64,000 nucleotides of DNA. Origin: Microbacterium yannicii (GTDB taxonomy: Bacteria > Actinomycetota > Actinomycetes > Actinomycetales > Microbacteriaceae). The stretch covers positions 95,459-159,458 of the forward strand of contig NZ_JAMXMB010000021.1 of assembly GCF_024055635.1 (NCBI RefSeq), read 5' to 3'. This document shows positions 34,390 through 44,419 of the stretch, piece after piece; within the stretch, counting starts at the first letter, position 1, and each line of letters starts with the position of its first letter. The notes under the pieces are model-generated. The model did no database searches and was not told where the DNA came from. It was given only the letters and a program-made list of their open reading frames with translations. A program made the position numbers and the translations under genes.

Positions 34390-34496
34390 CGTGCGGGTCT
34401 GGAGGCGCCGCCACGGCTGTCGGCCGCCGGTCACGGGAGGCCGCGCCTCGCGGCATCCACGTCCTCTCGCTCTCTCCGGAGCCCCAGTTCCTCGCG

Positions 34497-34563
34497 TTCG
34501 GGGCGGACGCCGTGCGTTCGGGGCGCGCGAGACCCGCCCCAAACGCACGCGACGCGCCCCAAA
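34497..34563. repeat. 29-base imperfect inverted repeat, possible two-way terminator
   Basis: Arms at 34497-34525 and 34535-34563 each contain two blocks: TTCGGGGCG twice in the left arm, CGCCCCAAA twice in the right. The inner 14 bases pair with one mismatch across a 9-base loop. It lies between the giant gene and the convergent tautomerase gene, so it may end transcription from both sides. Bases 34390-34496 show nothing I can assign. Confidence 0.55.
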
Positions 34564-34597
34564 CCCGAGAAGAAGGCGGGTGCGACCTCAGCCGGCG

Positions 34598-34840
34598 TCA
34601 GTCGGCGGCGGTGGCGCCGCTGCCGCCGAAGCGGGACACCTGGCCGGCGCGGTCGGCGTCTTCGCTGGCGAGCACGCCGCCGTTGGCGACGAAGTCGGCG
34701 GCGACCTCCTCGAACATGATGCGCACGTCCTGGCGGCGGGCGCCGAGCGCTTCGACGGCGGCATCGGTCACGAGTTCGGCGAAGCGGCGGCGCTGGTCGA
34801 CGGTGCGCCCCGGGAGGAGTTCGACTCTCATGTTCGGCAT
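34598..34840 (-). CDS. 4-oxalocrotonate tautomerase family protein
   Basis: The 80-residue product starts MPNMRVELLPGRT; after removal of Met, Pro-1 would be the catalytic base of the 4-oxalocrotonate tautomerase superfamily, which moves double bonds in keto-enol substrates. The conserved segment VRIMFEEVAADFVANGG also fits. A Gly/Ser/Ala tail of about 15 residues extends beyond the usual 60-65 residue core. A TATCGT box lies exactly 6 bases upstream of the ATG, suggesting a leaderless mRNA. The gene is divergent from the Ddn-like gene (58 bases between). Substrate unknown. Confidence 0.85.
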   Translation of the reverse strand: MPNMRVELLPGRTVDQRRRFAELVTDAAVEALGARRQDVRIMFEEVAADFVANGGVLASEDADRAGQVSRFGGSGATAAD

Positions 34841-34846
34841 ACCTCG

Positions 34847-34852
34847 ACGATA
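34847..34852 (-). promoter_or_regulatory. -10 box of the tautomerase gene (leaderless)
   Basis: TATCGT on the minus strand ends 6 bases before the ATG at 34840, so transcription should start at or next to the start codon. There is no purine-rich ribosome binding site. Confidence 0.55.
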
Positions 34853-34886
34853 GGGCCGCGCGACCCGAAGCGGCGCGCCACGCCTT

Positions 34887-34892
34887 TACGCT
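34887..34892 (+). promoter_or_regulatory. -10 box of the Ddn-like gene (leaderless)
   Basis: TACGCT is followed by 6 bases (GGTGCC) and then the ATG at 34899. No ribosome binding site is present, so a leaderless transcript is expected. Confidence 0.55.
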
Positions 34893-34898
34893 GGTGCC

Positions 34899-35335
34899 AT
34901 GCCGTTGACCGGAGAGTACAAGCCGTCCACATCCGAATGGGCCCGCAGCCAGGCCGAGAAGTACGAGGCCTCGAACGGCCAGGAGGCGAACACGCTGCGG
35001 GGCGTGCCGATCATCGTGCTGACCACGGTCGGCGCGAAGAGCGGGGCGCTGCGCAAGACGGCGCTGATGCGCGTCGAGCACGACGGCCGGTACGCGGTCG
35101 TCGCCTCGAAGGGCGGCGCGCCCGACGAGCCCAAGTGGGGCGAGAACATGCGGCGTGAGCCGCACGTCGAACTGCAGGACGGCGCCGTCCGCCGGGACTA
35201 CACCGCCCGCGAGCTCGCGGGCGACGAGCGCGTCGAATGGTGGGCGCGGGCGACGGCCGTATGGCCGGACTACGACAAGTACCAGGCGAAGACCGACCGC
35301 CAGATCGCGATCTTCGTGCTCGAGCCCCGCGAGGA

Positions 35336-35339
<4 letters not shown>
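34899..35339 (+). CDS. Ddn-type deazaflavin (F420)-dependent nitroreductase family protein
   Basis: The 146-residue product resembles the Ddn/FDOR-B family, small split-barrel proteins that use reduced coenzyme F420 to reduce quinones or nitro compounds in actinobacteria. The family segment [13 protein letters not shown] and the later [12 protein letters not shown] are clear, and length is normal. No signal peptide. The start at 34899 is supported by the -10 box 6 bases upstream. Its stop overlaps the start of the SUMF1-like gene by 4 bases (GTGA), so the two are translated from one mRNA. F420 use is family knowledge; substrate unknown. Confidence 0.85.
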
Positions 35340-36073
<734 letters not shown>

Positions 36074-36079
<6 letters not shown>

Positions 36080-36265
36080 CCCGTCGCGGCGATGCTTCGA
36101 CAGGCTCAGCAACCGGTCGCTGAGCCGTCGCGGCGATGCTGCGACCCGGTCGCTGACCCGTCGCGGCGATGCTTCGACCCGGTCGCTGAGCCGTTGCGGC
36201 GGTGCTTCGACAGGCTCAGCAACCGAGGGGTGGTGCTGCGACCCGGTCGCTGAGCCTGTCGAAGC
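36074..36265. repeat. Degenerate repeat cluster with inverted GGTCGCTGAGCC elements
   Basis: Four imperfect copies of a unit beginning CCGTCGCGGCGATGCT follow the SUMF1-like gene. A 28-base stretch that contains its stop codon (36074-36101) recurs exactly at 36151-36178. Most units hold GCTTCGACAGGCTCAGC or its partner GGTCGCTGAGCC. Near the end, 36204-36224 and 36245-36265 form a 21-bp stem with one mismatch and a 20-base loop. I recall this element as a frequent intergenic repeat in Microbacteriaceae. Confidence 0.8.
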
Positions 36266-36283
36266 GCACCACCGGAAACGCCG

Positions 36284-36320
36284 AAGGGGAGGATGCCGCG
36301 AGCCGCGGCATCCTCCCCTT
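36284..36320 (-). terminator. Terminator of the purine permease gene
   Basis: A perfect 17-bp stem (36284-36300 with 36304-36320) closes over an AGC loop, only 6 bases past the permease stop. Stem arms carry GGATGCC/GGCATCC. It can work in both directions and so also for the convergent SUMF1-like gene. Confidence 0.88.
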
Positions 36321-36326
36321 GGAGTC

Positions 36327-37811
36327 TCAGCTGAGCAGGGTCTCGAGCGGTCCGCGCGCGAAGTAGAGCACGAAGCCTGCCGCGACGATCCACAGCAGCG
36401 GGCTGATCTCGCGCGCCTTGCCCGAGAGCGAGCGCACCACGACCCACGAGATGAACCCCGCGCCGATGCCGTTGGCGATCGAGTACGTGAGCGGCATGAC
36501 GGTGACGGCCAGGAAGACCGGCAGCAGGATCGAGAAGTCCGAGAAGTCGATGAACCGGATCTGCGACATCATGAGCGCGCCCACGATGACCAGAGCGGAT
36601 GCCGCGACCTCGGTCGGCACGATCGAGACCAGCGGTGTGAAGAACATCGCGACCAGGAACAGCACACCCGTGACGACGTTCGCGAAGCCGGTGCGGGCGC
36701 CCTCGCCGATGCCGGCGCCGGACTCGATGAACACGGTGTTCGACGAGCTCGAGGTGAATCCACCCGCGACCGCTCCGACGCCCTCGACGATCAGCGCCGA
36801 CTTGATGCGGGGGAAGTCGCCCTTCTCGTTGGAGAGGCCGGCCTCCTTCGAGAGGCCCGTCATGGTGCCCATCGCGTCGAAGAAGTTCGTGAACACGAGC
36901 GTGAAGACCAGCATCAGTGCCGCGAGCACGCCGATGCGCTCGAACGAGCCGAACGAGACCTGCCCGACCAGCGACAGGTCGGGCACGCTCACGAGCGACG
37001 ACGGCAGCTCGGGCACCGAGAGGCCCCAGCCGCCGGGGTTGACCTCGTCGCCGTCGAACTTCGGGCCGATGTTCCAGATCGCCTCGACGATCAGCGCGAC
37101 CACCGTGCCCGTGACGAGTCCGATGAGGATGCCGCCCTTGACCTTGCGGGCGACCAGGATGCCGGTCAGCAGGAGGGTGAAGACGAAGATCAGCGTGGGC
37201 ACCGTGGCGACCGAGCCGTTCACGCCGAGGCCCACCGGGGGAGAGGAGGCCCCTGTCGAGGTGACGAAGCCGGCGTCGACGAAGCCGATGAACGCGATGA
37301 AGAGGCCGATGCCGACGGTGATCGCGAGCTTCAGCTGGATGGGCACGGCGTCGAAGATCATGCGCCGCAGCCCCGTCGCCGCGAGCAGCACGATGATCAG
37401 ACCGTTGATGACGACGAGGCCCATCGCCTCGGGCCACGTCACCTGGCCCACGACAGAGACCGCGAGGAACGAGTTGATCCCGAGACCCGCGGCGAACGCG
37501 AACGGCAGGCGGGTCACCAGGCCGAACAGCACGGTCATGACGCCGGCGGTGAGCGCCGTGGTCGCCGCCACCTGGGTGAACCCGAGAGTGTTGCCCGCGA
37601 CATCCGTCCCACTGGAGAGGATGATCGGATTCAGGATGACGATGTACGCCATCGTCACGAAGGTCACGACACCGCCGCGGACCTCGGTGCCGACCGTCGA
37701 ACCGCGCCGGGTGATCTCGAAGAACCTGTCGAAGGCGTTCTTCGGCTCTGGCGGCTCGGTGTTCTCGGGGGCTGCGGGGGCGTTCGATGCGGCGGACGCG
37801 GCTGTGCTCAT
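36327..37811 (-). CDS. NCS2 family purine permease (AzgA/PbuG-like)
   Basis: The 494-residue integral membrane protein has about 12-14 hydrophobic segments. It belongs to the AzgA/PbuG branch of NCS2 transporters, which import hypoxanthine, guanine or adenine by proton symport. Diagnostic segments are the N-terminal GVVTFVTMAYIVILNP, AGLGINSFLAVSV, and GTMTGLSKEAGLSNEKGDF, which holds the substrate-site region. The ATG at 37811 follows a GGAGG 9 bases upstream. It is monocistronic, divergent from the DUF6350 gene, and close to purN-purH, so it may provide salvage beside de novo synthesis. No purine riboswitch was seen in the leader. Exact substrate cannot be told. Confidence 0.93.
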   Translation of the reverse strand: MSTAASAASNAPAAPENTEPPEPKNAFDRFFEITRRGSTVGTEVRGGVVTFVTMAYIVILNPIILSSGTDVAGNTLGFTQVAATTALTAGVMTVLFGLVTRLPFAFAAGLGINSFLAVSVVGQVTWPEAMGLVVINGLIIVLLAATGLRRMIFDAVPIQLKLAITVGIGLFIAFIGFVDAGFVTSTGASSPPVGLGVNGSVATVPTLIFVFTLLLTGILVARKVKGGILIGLVTGTVVALIVEAIWNIGPKFDGDEVNPGGWGLSVPELPSSLVSVPDLSLVGQVSFGSFERIGVLAALMLVFTLVFTNFFDAMGTMTGLSKEAGLSNEKGDFPRIKSALIVEGVGAVAGGFTSSSSNTVFIESGAGIGEGARTGFANVVTGVLFLVAMFFTPLVSIVPTEVAASALVIVGALMMSQIRFIDFSDFSILLPVFLAVTVMPLTYSIANGIGAGFISWVVVRSLSGKAREISPLLWIVAAGFVLYFARGPLETLLS

Positions 37812-37924
37812 GGGTGTGGACCTCCGACCTGAAACGTTAGTCCTTCGCGCGCGAAGCTGAGTATTCGCTGGACGGATGCCGCACCACGGCGCGGACGCAG
37901 CCAGGACCGCCGCGACCCTCGAAG

Positions 37925-37930
37925 TAGGGT
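37925..37930 (+). promoter_or_regulatory. -10 box of the DUF6350 gene
   Basis: TAGGGT lies 9 bases before the ATG at 37940, again with no ribosome binding site. Spacing is slightly longer than the 6 bases seen elsewhere in the window. Confidence 0.45.
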
Positions 37931-37939
37931 CGATGGCGC

Positions 37940-39670
37940 ATGCATCGCCTCATCGTCGCCCTCCTTGCCTCCGTCGACGCCGCCATCGCCGTGGCCGTCG
38001 GCCTTGCGGTGACCCTCGCCCCCCTGACGCTGCTCTGGGTGTTCGGGTTCGGCGGCGGTGCCGACTGGGACGTGCTGTGGCCGTCGGCCGTATCGGTGTG
38101 GCAGCTCGGCAACCTCGTGCCGCTGCACATCGCCCTGCCGCCCGAGTACCTCGCCGCGGCCAGGATCGACGCGCAGGCGGCTTCGTTCGTCCTGTCGCTG
38201 GCACCGCTGGCGTTCGCCGGGTTCACGGCGATCTTCGCCGCGCGCTCGGGCGCGCGCGCCTCGCATGCGGACGCCTGGCTCACCGGCGTCGTGACCTCCA
38301 CCGTCGTCTTCGCCGTGCTGGCGACGGGCGCCGCGCTCACGGGAGCGAACGACGTCGCGCACGTCGAGACGTGGCAGGCGATCCTGGTCCCCACCCTCGT
38401 GTTCGCTCTGCCGGCGTTCGGCGCGGCGGTCGTGACCGAGTGGTCCGAGGCCGGGTCGGGAGCGATCGCGCGGCTGCGCGACCGGGCAGAAACCCTTCCG
38501 CACGGGTGGGGCGACGTGCCCGCGCTGATCGCGCGCGGTTCAGCCGTCGTGGTGGTGGGCCTCATCGGCGTGGGCGCCGCGGTCGCCGCGGTGGCGCTGT
38601 TCGCCCGCGCCGGCCAGATCGTGGCGCTGTTCCAGGCGGGGGACGTCGATGCGATCGGCGCCACGGTCCTCACGATCGCTCAGCTCGCCTACGTTCCGAC
38701 CCTCGCCGTCTGGGGACTGAGCTTCGTCGCCGGCCCGGGGTTCGCCGTCGGCGAGGGCACCGCGGTGTCGCCCGCCGGCACGCAGGTGGGCGTCGTCCCC
38801 GGTCTTCCGGCGCTCGGTGCCGTGCCCGAATCGACCACGTCGTGGCTGCTGCTGCTCGCGCTGCTGCCCATCGCGATCGGGGCGCTGGCCGGCTGGATCG
38901 CGCGATCGCGACTGCTGCACGTGGGCGGGCCGCGCCCGGCGCGCGCGCCGCATTCGCTGGGTGCGCCGTCGGTGTCCACGGACACGGCGCGCGTCGACGC
39001 GTCGAGGACCGCCGCGCTCAGCGGGTTGCTGTCGGCCTCGACGTCAGCCGCCGGTGCGGCGGGCGAAGGTGCGGCGCACGAGGCTGCGAAGGACGAGCGT
39101 GCGTCGGCCTTGGGTGACAGTCCGCTCGTGCCCGAAGACCCGATCGGCGCGCGCGTCGTCGTCACGGCCGGCATCGCCCTCGTCGCCGGCGCCGCGGCGG
39201 CGCTGCTCGCGGTCGCCGCGTCCGGCTCGCTCGGGCCTGGCCGGCTCAGCACGTTCGGGCCGGAGCCCGGCCCGGTCGCGCTGGCGGTGGGGCTCGAGGT
39301 GCTGCTCGGCGCCGCGATCCTCCTGCTCGCCCCGCGCGGGCGCGGCGGCCAGAGGCGCGATGGGTCGGATCACAGCGGTATCAGTGGTGCGCGCGTCGCC
39401 GACGCGGTGCCGATGCCGTCGGGGCCGGTTGCCGGGGTCGTGGACGAGTCGGCGATCGTCGAACCGCAGGGCGCGGGTGATCCGGCGCTCCCCGCACACG
39501 TCGGCGGATGGACCGGCCGCCGATCGCCCGGCGATGCGTCGAAGGGGGCGGGGTCCGTTCCCGGGATCGCGCCGACGTCGACCGGGGCCGGTGCGACCCC
39601 GGATGCCACGACCGAGCCGATCGATCTGCCCGGGTGGACGCCGCCCGGCGAGCGCGACGGTTCCGAGTAG
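37940..39670 (+). CDS. DUF6350 / PerM-like membrane protein
   Basis: The 576-residue product has about nine hydrophobic helices in its first 320 residues, then about 200 residues of polar, Pro/Ala/Gly-rich sequence containing one more hydrophobic pair (near GIALVAGAAAALLAVAA and VALAVGLEVLLGAAILLL). Position just before purN-purH and the helix pattern fit the actinobacterial DUF6350 family; its mycobacterial relative PerM (Rv0955) is linked to cell division and lies in the same place. Family assignment therefore rests on both sequence character and context. Its TAG stop overlaps the -10 box of purN. Confidence 0.75.
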   Translation: MHRLIVALLASVDAAIAVAVGLAVTLAPLTLLWVFGFGGGADWDVLWPSAVSVWQLGNLVPLHIALPPEYLAAARIDAQAASFVLSLAPLAFAGFTAIFAARSGARASHADAWLTGVVTSTVVFAVLATGAALTGANDVAHVETWQAILVPTLVFALPAFGAAVVTEWSEAGSGAIARLRDRAETLPHGWGDVPALIARGSAVVVVGLIGVGAAVAAVALFARAGQIVALFQAGDVDAIGATVLTIAQLAYVPTLAVWGLSFVAGPGFAVGEGTAVSPAGTQVGVVPGLPALGAVPESTTSWLLLLALLPIAIGALAGWIARSRLLHVGGPRPARAPHSLGAPSVSTDTARVDASRTAALSGLLSASTSAAGAAGEGAAHEAAKDERASALGDSPLVPEDPIGARVVVTAGIALVAGAAAALLAVAASGSLGPGRLSTFGPEPGPVALAVGLEVLLGAAILLLAPRGRGGQRRDGSDHSGISGARVADAVPMPSGPVAGVVDESAIVEPQGAGDPALPAHVGGWTGRRSPGDASKGAGSVPGIAPTSTGAGATPDATTEPIDLPGWTPPGERDGSE

Positions 39671-39673
39671 GCT
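39668..39673 (+). promoter_or_regulatory. -10 box of purN (leaderless), overlapping upstream stop codon
   Basis: TAGGCT includes the TAG stop of the DUF6350 gene and ends 6 bases before the GTG of purN. purN and purH can thus be transcribed independently of the membrane-protein gene. Confidence 0.5.
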
Positions 39674-39679
39674 GGGCGG

Positions 39680-40282
39680 GTGCTCACGGTCGCCGTCCTC
39701 ATCTCGGGCACAGGGTCGAATCTGCGCGCTCTGCTCGACGCGGCGGCCGATCCCGAGTTCCCCGCCCGCATCGTCGTCGTCGGCGCCGACCGCGAGGCCG
39801 ACGGGTTCTCGCACGCCGAGGAGTACGGCATCCCCACGTTCATGGTCCCGTTCTCGCAGTTCGCGAGCCGTGAGGAGTGGGGCGCCGAGCTCCACGCCCA
39901 GCTCGACGTGTGGCGGCCCGACCTCGTGGTGCTCAGCGGCCTCATGAAGCTGCTGCCGGCCGACCTCGTCGACGCGTGGTCGCCGCGCATCATCAATACG
40001 CATCCGGCGTACCTGCCCGAGTTCCCCGGGGCGCACGGCGTCCGCGACGCACTCGCGGCAGGGGTCGCCCAGACCGGCGCCAGCGTGATCATCGTCGACA
40101 ACGGGGTCGACTCCGGGCCGATCCTCGCCCAGGAACGCGTGCCCGTGCTCCCCGGTGACGACGAGCACGCGCTGCACGACCGCATCAAGCCCGTCGAACG
40201 CCGCCTGCTCATCGATGTGGTGCGCCGCGTCGCGACCGGCGACCTCGATCTCGCGGCGGTGTCCGCGAACGCCCCGCTCTGA
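39680..40282 (+). CDS. purN: Phosphoribosylglycinamide formyltransferase
   Basis: This 200-residue enzyme transfers a formyl group from 10-formyl-THF to GAR, the third step of de novo purine synthesis. The N-terminal substrate loop [12 protein letters not shown] is present. The catalytic residues fall at the positions of the E. coli enzyme: N106 and H108 in NTHPAYLP and D144 in VDSGPI. GTG start, no ribosome binding site, -10 box 6 bases upstream. purH follows after 29 bases. Confidence 0.97.
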   Translation: MLTVAVLISGTGSNLRALLDAAADPEFPARIVVVGADREADGFSHAEEYGIPTFMVPFSQFASREEWGAELHAQLDVWRPDLVVLSGLMKLLPADLVDAWSPRIINTHPAYLPEFPGAHGVRDALAAGVAQTGASVIIVDNGVDSGPILAQERVPVLPGDDEHALHDRIKPVERRLLIDVVRRVATGDLDLAAVSANAPL

Positions 40283-40311
40283 CCCCCGTCCCCACCCCGA
40301 GGAGATCCGCC

Positions 40312-41916
40312 ATGGCCGGACCCAGCCACGACCCCGCCCTGTATCGCACGCGCGACGTGGTCCCGGTGCGCCGGGCCCTCGTCTCGGTGAGCGACAAGAC
40401 CGACCTGCTGACCCTCGGCGAGGCGCTCGCCGCAGCGGGCGTCGAGATCGTGTCGACGGGCGGATCCGCGACGCTGCTGCGAGAGGCCGGTCACACCGTG
40501 ACCGACGTGTCCAGCGTCACCGGATTCCCCGAGTCGCTCGACGGCCGCGTCAAGACCCTGCACCCGAGCGTGCATGCCGGTCTGCTGGCCGACCTGCGCC
40601 TCGAAGACCACGAGCGGCAGCTGGATGCGCTCGACATCGCGCCGTTCGAGCTCGTCGTGGTCAACCTCTACCCGTTCGTCGAGACCGTGCGCTCCGGCGC
40701 GCAGGGCGACGACGTCGTGGAGCAGATCGACATCGGCGGCCCCGCCATGGTGCGGGCCTCGGCGAAGAACTACGCCAACGTCGCGATCGTCGTCTCGCCC
40801 TCGTCGTACCCCGCCGTGATCGAAGCGGTCCGTGCCGGCGGAACGAGCCTCGTGCAGCGACGGGAGCTCGCCGCCCGCGCCTTCGCCCACACGGCCGAGT
40901 ACGACCGCGCCGTCGCGACGTGGTTCTCGGAGGGCACGCTCACCCAGCCCGACCTCCCCGAGCACCTCACCATCAAGGCCGAGCGCCTCGCGACGCTCCG
41001 GTACGGCGAGAACGCGCACCAGCGCGCCGCGATCTACACCCGCAACGGTGGTCACGGCATCGCCCAGGCGACCCAGCTGCAGGGCAAGGAGATGTCCTAC
41101 AACAACTACGTCGACGCCGATGCCGCGCTGCGCGCCGCGTTCGACATGGTGAAGCCCGCCGTCGCGATCATCAAGCACGCGAACCCCTGCGGCATCGCCG
41201 TCACGGCTCCCAACGCGCTCGATCCGATCGCCAGCGCACATCTTCGCGCGCACGAGTGCGACCCGGTGTCGGCGTACGGCGGAGTGATCGCGGCCAACGG
41301 CACCGTCACCCTCAAGATGGCCGAGAACCTCAAGGACATCTTCACCGAGGTCATCGTCGCCCCCTCGTTCGAGCCGGCCGCGCTCGAGGTCTTCAAGGCG
41401 AAGAAGAACCTGCGCCTGCTGCAGCTGCCGGAGGACTGGCAGCAGGAGCGCATGGACGTGCGCCTGGTGTCGGGCGGCCTGCTGCTGCAGGACGCCGACC
41501 GCTTCCCCGATGACATCGAGTCGGTGGCGAAGGACTGGCAGCTCGTCTCGGGGGAGCGCCCCGCCGACGAGGACATGACGAACCTCATCTTCGCGTGGAA
41601 GGCGTGCCGCGCCGTGAAGTCGAACGCGATCGTGCTCGCGAAGAACTCCGCGACGGTCGGGATCGGCATGGGCCAGGTCAACCGCGTCGACTCCTGCCGG
41701 CTCGCGGTCGAACGGGCGGGGGACCGCGCCGCAGGATCGGTCGCGGCATCCGATGCGTTCTTCCCGTTCGCCGACGGCCCGCAGATCCTGCTCGACGCCG
41801 GCATCTCGGCCATCATGCAGCCGGGCGGGTCCGTGCGCGACGACGAGGTGATCGCCGCAGCCCGGGACGCGAACGTCACGATGTTCTTCACGGGGGAGCG
41901 CCACTTCTTCCACTGA
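40312..41916 (+). CDS. purH: Bifunctional AICAR transformylase / IMP cyclohydrolase
   Basis: The 534-residue enzyme performs the last two steps of IMP synthesis. The N-terminal MGS-like cyclohydrolase domain (about residues 18-170) has [10 protein letters not shown] and STGGSA. The C-terminal transformylase domain has RYGENAHQ, the catalytic KHANPCG and [10 protein letters not shown], and ends with the typical [10 protein letters not shown]. Length is normal. A good AGGAG lies 7 bases before the ATG. It is the second gene of the purN-purH unit. Confidence 0.98.
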   Translation: MAGPSHDPALYRTRDVVPVRRALVSVSDKTDLLTLGEALAAAGVEIVSTGGSATLLREAGHTVTDVSSVTGFPESLDGRVKTLHPSVHAGLLADLRLEDHERQLDALDIAPFELVVVNLYPFVETVRSGAQGDDVVEQIDIGGPAMVRASAKNYANVAIVVSPSSYPAVIEAVRAGGTSLVQRRELAARAFAHTAEYDRAVATWFSEGTLTQPDLPEHLTIKAERLATLRYGENAHQRAAIYTRNGGHGIAQATQLQGKEMSYNNYVDADAALRAAFDMVKPAVAIIKHANPCGIAVTAPNALDPIASAHLRAHECDPVSAYGGVIAANGTVTLKMAENLKDIFTEVIVAPSFEPAALEVFKAKKNLRLLQLPEDWQQERMDVRLVSGGLLLQDADRFPDDIESVAKDWQLVSGERPADEDMTNLIFAWKACRAVKSNAIVLAKNSATVGIGMGQVNRVDSCRLAVERAGDRAAGSVAASDAFFPFADGPQILLDAGISAIMQPGGSVRDDEVIAAARDANVTMFFTGERHFFH

Positions 41917-41981
41917 CGACGGGATCGGATGCGGTTCACCGCCGTGTCCGATTTCCGCGAGCGGGTGTCGGGGGAGCGTGT

Positions 41982-41987
41982 CAGGCT
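41982..41987 (+). promoter_or_regulatory. -10 box of the ada-alkA gene (leaderless)
   Basis: CAGGCT is followed by AGGGGC and the ATG at 41994, the same 6-base spacing as other leaderless genes here. The box is weaker (C instead of T at position 1), which could leave room for activation by the Ada part itself. Confidence 0.4.
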
Positions 41988-41993
41988 AGGGGC

Positions 41994-43709
41994 ATGAGCC
42001 TCGCCATGACATTCGACGAGAGGTATCGCGCGATCGACTCGCGCGACACCCGCTTCGACGGGCAGTTCGTCACGGCGGTGCGCTCCACCGGCATCTACTG
42101 CCGGCCCAGCTGCCCGGCGCGCACGCCCAAGCCGTCGAACGTGACGTTCTACCCGACGAGCGCCGCCGCGCATGAGGCGGGCTACCGGGCGTGCAAGCGG
42201 TGCCTGCCCGAAGCGGCACCCGGATCGCCGCAGTGGAACCTCCGCGGCGACACCGCGGGCCGAGCGATGCGGCTCATCGCCGACGGGGTCGTCGAGCGCG
42301 AGGGCGTCCCCGGGCTGGCCCGCCGACTGGGCTACTCGCCGCGGCACCTCACGCGGCTGCTCACCACGGAGCTCGGTGCCGGCCCGCTCGCGCTGAGCCG
42401 TGCGCACCGCGCGCAGACGGCACGCATGCTGCTCATCGGCACCGACCTGCCCGCCGCCGATGTCGCGTTCTCGTCCGGGTTCGCCAGCGTGCGCCAGTTC
42501 AACGACACCATCCGCGAGGTGTTCGGGATGCCGCCGCTCGACCTGCGCGCGCGACGCCGGCTCGCGCGGCCGGGCGAGCGGCCCGCCGCCGGGCCAGGGG
42601 AGCGGCACGCCGCCGCGTCGGGGCCGGCCGCACCCGGCGTGACGATCGACCTGGCGCTGCCGCACCGGGGTGCCCTGGACGCCGCCGGCCTGTTCGCCTG
42701 GATGGGCGCCCGCGCCCTCCCCGGCGCCGAACTCGCCACGGACTCGACCTTCGCCCGCACGCTGCGCCTGCCGCAGGGTCCCGCGTGGTTCGAGCTGCGA
42801 CTGGACGACCTCGGGCGGGTGCGGCTGCGTGCTGCGCTGACCAACCTCGCCGACCTGTCCACTCTGGTCACCCGGGCCCGGCGCCTCTTCGACCTCGATG
42901 CCGACCCGGACGCGGTCGACGACGCGCTGGCGCGGCATCCTGAGCTCGCCCCTCGCGTCGCCGCGCTGCCCGGCATCCGCGTTCCCGGCGCGGCCGATCC
43001 CCACGAGATGCTGATCCGCGCGATGGTCGGCCAGCAGATCACCGTGGTGGCCGCGCGTACGGCCCTCACGGCCCTGACCACCGCCCTCGGCGACGAGGTG
43101 CCCGCCTTCGCCGGCATGCTCACGGACGACACAGCAACCGTGGCGGCGACCGCCGAATCCGGCGACGACACCGGTGCCCGCTCGACCGACCTCGGGCAGG
43201 CGACCGGCGAGGCAGCCGCTCCGGCCCGGCTGTTCCCGACGATGGCCGCGATCGCCGAGCGCGGCGCCGACGTGCTGCGCGGTCCGGCGGCACGCATCCG
43301 CGCCATCACGGGGGCTGCCGCGGCGCTCGCGGACGGCACGCTCACGCTCACGACCGGGGACGACGCCGCCGAGCAGCGCGCCGCGCTGCTGGCGATGCCG
43401 GGCATCGGCCCGTGGACGGCCGACTACGTGCGCATGCGCGTGCTCGGCGATCCCGATGTGTTCCTCCCCGGCGACGTCGCCGTGCGCTCCGGCGCTGCCA
43501 CGTTGGGGCTTCCGGCAGATCCGCGCCCGCTCGACGAGTGGGCGGCGGGCACCGCTCCGTGGCGCAGCTATCTCACCGCCCACCTGTGGCGGGCCGTCCC
43601 GCCGAAGGCACCCGCTTCCTCCCGCAGGAGCACCGGCACATCCCGTAACACCGGCTCATTCGATGCGAACGCCGGTCCGTCCGACACCACCACCGGAGGC
43701 ATGTCATGA
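41994..43709 (+). CDS. Ada-AlkA fusion: alkylation-response regulator and 3-methyladenine glycosylase
   Basis: The 571-residue protein joins three parts. Residues 8-75 are the Ada zinc domain with C36, C40, C67 and C70; C36 would accept methyl groups from phosphotriesters. Residues about 80-185 are an AraC-type helix-turn-helix region ([16 protein letters not shown] and [14 protein letters not shown]). From about 210 on is an AlkA-type glycosylase with the helix-hairpin-helix [18 protein letters not shown] segment ([13 protein letters not shown]) and the catalytic Asp in LPGDVAV; it removes alkylated bases. An inserted Ala/Thr/Glu-rich stretch near residues 370-405 is unusual. ATG 41994 is chosen by the -10 box; a second ATG lies four codons later. 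It overlaps ogt by 4 bases. Confidence 0.92.
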   Translation: MSLAMTFDERYRAIDSRDTRFDGQFVTAVRSTGIYCRPSCPARTPKPSNVTFYPTSAAAHEAGYRACKRCLPEAAPGSPQWNLRGDTAGRAMRLIADGVVEREGVPGLARRLGYSPRHLTRLLTTELGAGPLALSRAHRAQTARMLLIGTDLPAADVAFSSGFASVRQFNDTIREVFGMPPLDLRARRRLARPGERPAAGPGERHAAASGPAAPGVTIDLALPHRGALDAAGLFAWMGARALPGAELATDSTFARTLRLPQGPAWFELRLDDLGRVRLRAALTNLADLSTLVTRARRLFDLDADPDAVDDALARHPELAPRVAALPGIRVPGAADPHEMLIRAMVGQQITVVAARTALTALTTALGDEVPAFAGMLTDDTATVAATAESGDDTGARSTDLGQATGEAAAPARLFPTMAAIAERGADVLRGPAARIRAITGAAAALADGTLTLTTGDDAAEQRAALLAMPGIGPWTADYVRMRVLGDPDVFLPGDVAVRSGAATLGLPADPRPLDEWAAGTAPWRSYLTAHLWRAVPPKAPASSRRSTGTSRNTGSFDANAGPSDTTTGGMS

Positions 43710-44218
43710 CCACCGCCACCATCCAGACCGTCGACACCCCCGACGGCGCGTTCACGATCCTCGCCGACGACCGCGGGCGCGTACTCGCGTCCGGCTGGAC
43801 GGCCGATCGCGCGTCGATCCTCGCGCGTCTGTCGGCCCGCGATCTCCCGTCCGCCATCGAGGCCGGACGGACGGATGCCGCGGCCGCCGTCGCCGCCTAC
43901 TACGACGGCGACCTCGCCGCCATCGACGAGGTCGCGGTGTCGCAGGACGGCACCGAGATGCAGCTCGCCGGCTGGGCGGCGCTGCGCCGGATCGCTCCCG
44001 GCCGGCCGTTGACGTACAGCGAGTTCGCGAGCGAGCTGGGGTCTGCGAGCGCGGTCCGCGCCGCGGCATCCATCTGCGCCCGCAACGCGCCGGCCCTGTT
44101 CGTTCCCTGCCATCGGGTGCTTCGCAGCGACGGCACCCTCGGCGGCTTCGCGTGGGGTCTGCCGGTGAAGCAGCGGCTGCTCGACCGTGAGGCCGGAGTG
44201 CCCGCACTCGTCGCCTGA
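43706..44218 (+). CDS. ogt: Methylated-DNA--protein-cysteine S-methyltransferase
   Basis: The 170-residue suicide repair protein takes methyl groups from O6-methylguanine onto the Cys (C135) of its PCHRV motif. The upstream helix-turn-helix wing ([20 protein letters not shown]) and asparagine hinge (ARNAP) are intact. The gene overlaps the ada-alkA stop by 4 bases (ATGA) with GGAGG upstream, so the operon supplies sensor, glycosylase and methyltransferase; the Ada fusion itself lacks a methyltransferase domain, which this gene provides. Confidence 0.96.
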   Translation: MTTATIQTVDTPDGAFTILADDRGRVLASGWTADRASILARLSARDLPSAIEAGRTDAAAAVAAYYDGDLAAIDEVAVSQDGTEMQLAGWAALRRIAPGRPLTYSEFASELGSASAVRAAASICARNAPALFVPCHRVLRSDGTLGGFAWGLPVKQRLLDREAGVPALVA

Positions 44219-44241
44219 CCCCCGGCATCCCCGGCAATCCC

Positions 44242-44277
44242 GGCATCCCGGGCCGTCCCCTGACGGTCCGGGATGCC
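44242..44277 (+). terminator. Terminator of the ada-alkA/ogt operon
   Basis: Two 16-base arms (44242-44257 and 44262-44277) pair with one G-T position across a CCCT loop, 23 bases after the ogt stop. The outer arm is GGCATCCCGG, matching GGGATGCC. Confidence 0.85.
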
Positions 44278-44328
44278 TGCGCGTGTGGGGCGCTCGGAAA
44301 GAACTTCCGGGGAGGCGGAAAGCGCTTG

Positions 44329-44358
44329 TTGTGCTCAGCGTTCCCCCAGGTATACGCT
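44329..44358 (+). promoter_or_regulatory. Promoter of the ABC exporter operon and its leader ORF
   Basis: TTGTGC (44329-44334) and TATACGCT (44351-44358; TATACG at a 16-base or TACGCT at an 18-base spacing) make a good promoter in an otherwise GC-rich gap. Transcription from about 44365 gives a leader of about 330 bases before the first exporter gene, far longer than any other leader in the window. Confidence 0.6.
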
Positions 44359-44419
44359 GGAGGGCTGGCGTGTCGTTTCGGCGGATGCCAGTCACCGTCC
44401 CACGTTCAAGGAGGAAGCC

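Noticed and set aside
34431..35165. Minus-strand 244-codon frame over the tautomerase and Ddn-like genes
   Set aside because: It overlaps two recognisable genes in other frames and has only Arg/Ala-rich sequence.
37812..37939. Purine riboswitch before the purine permease gene
   Set aside because: The short leader lacks the conserved three-way-junction core; only a ribosome binding site and promoter-like bases are visible.
41595..41993. Upstream extension of the ada-alkA frame into purH
   Set aside because: It only overlaps purH in another frame; the zinc domain starts right after the ATG at 41994, which has a matching -10 box.
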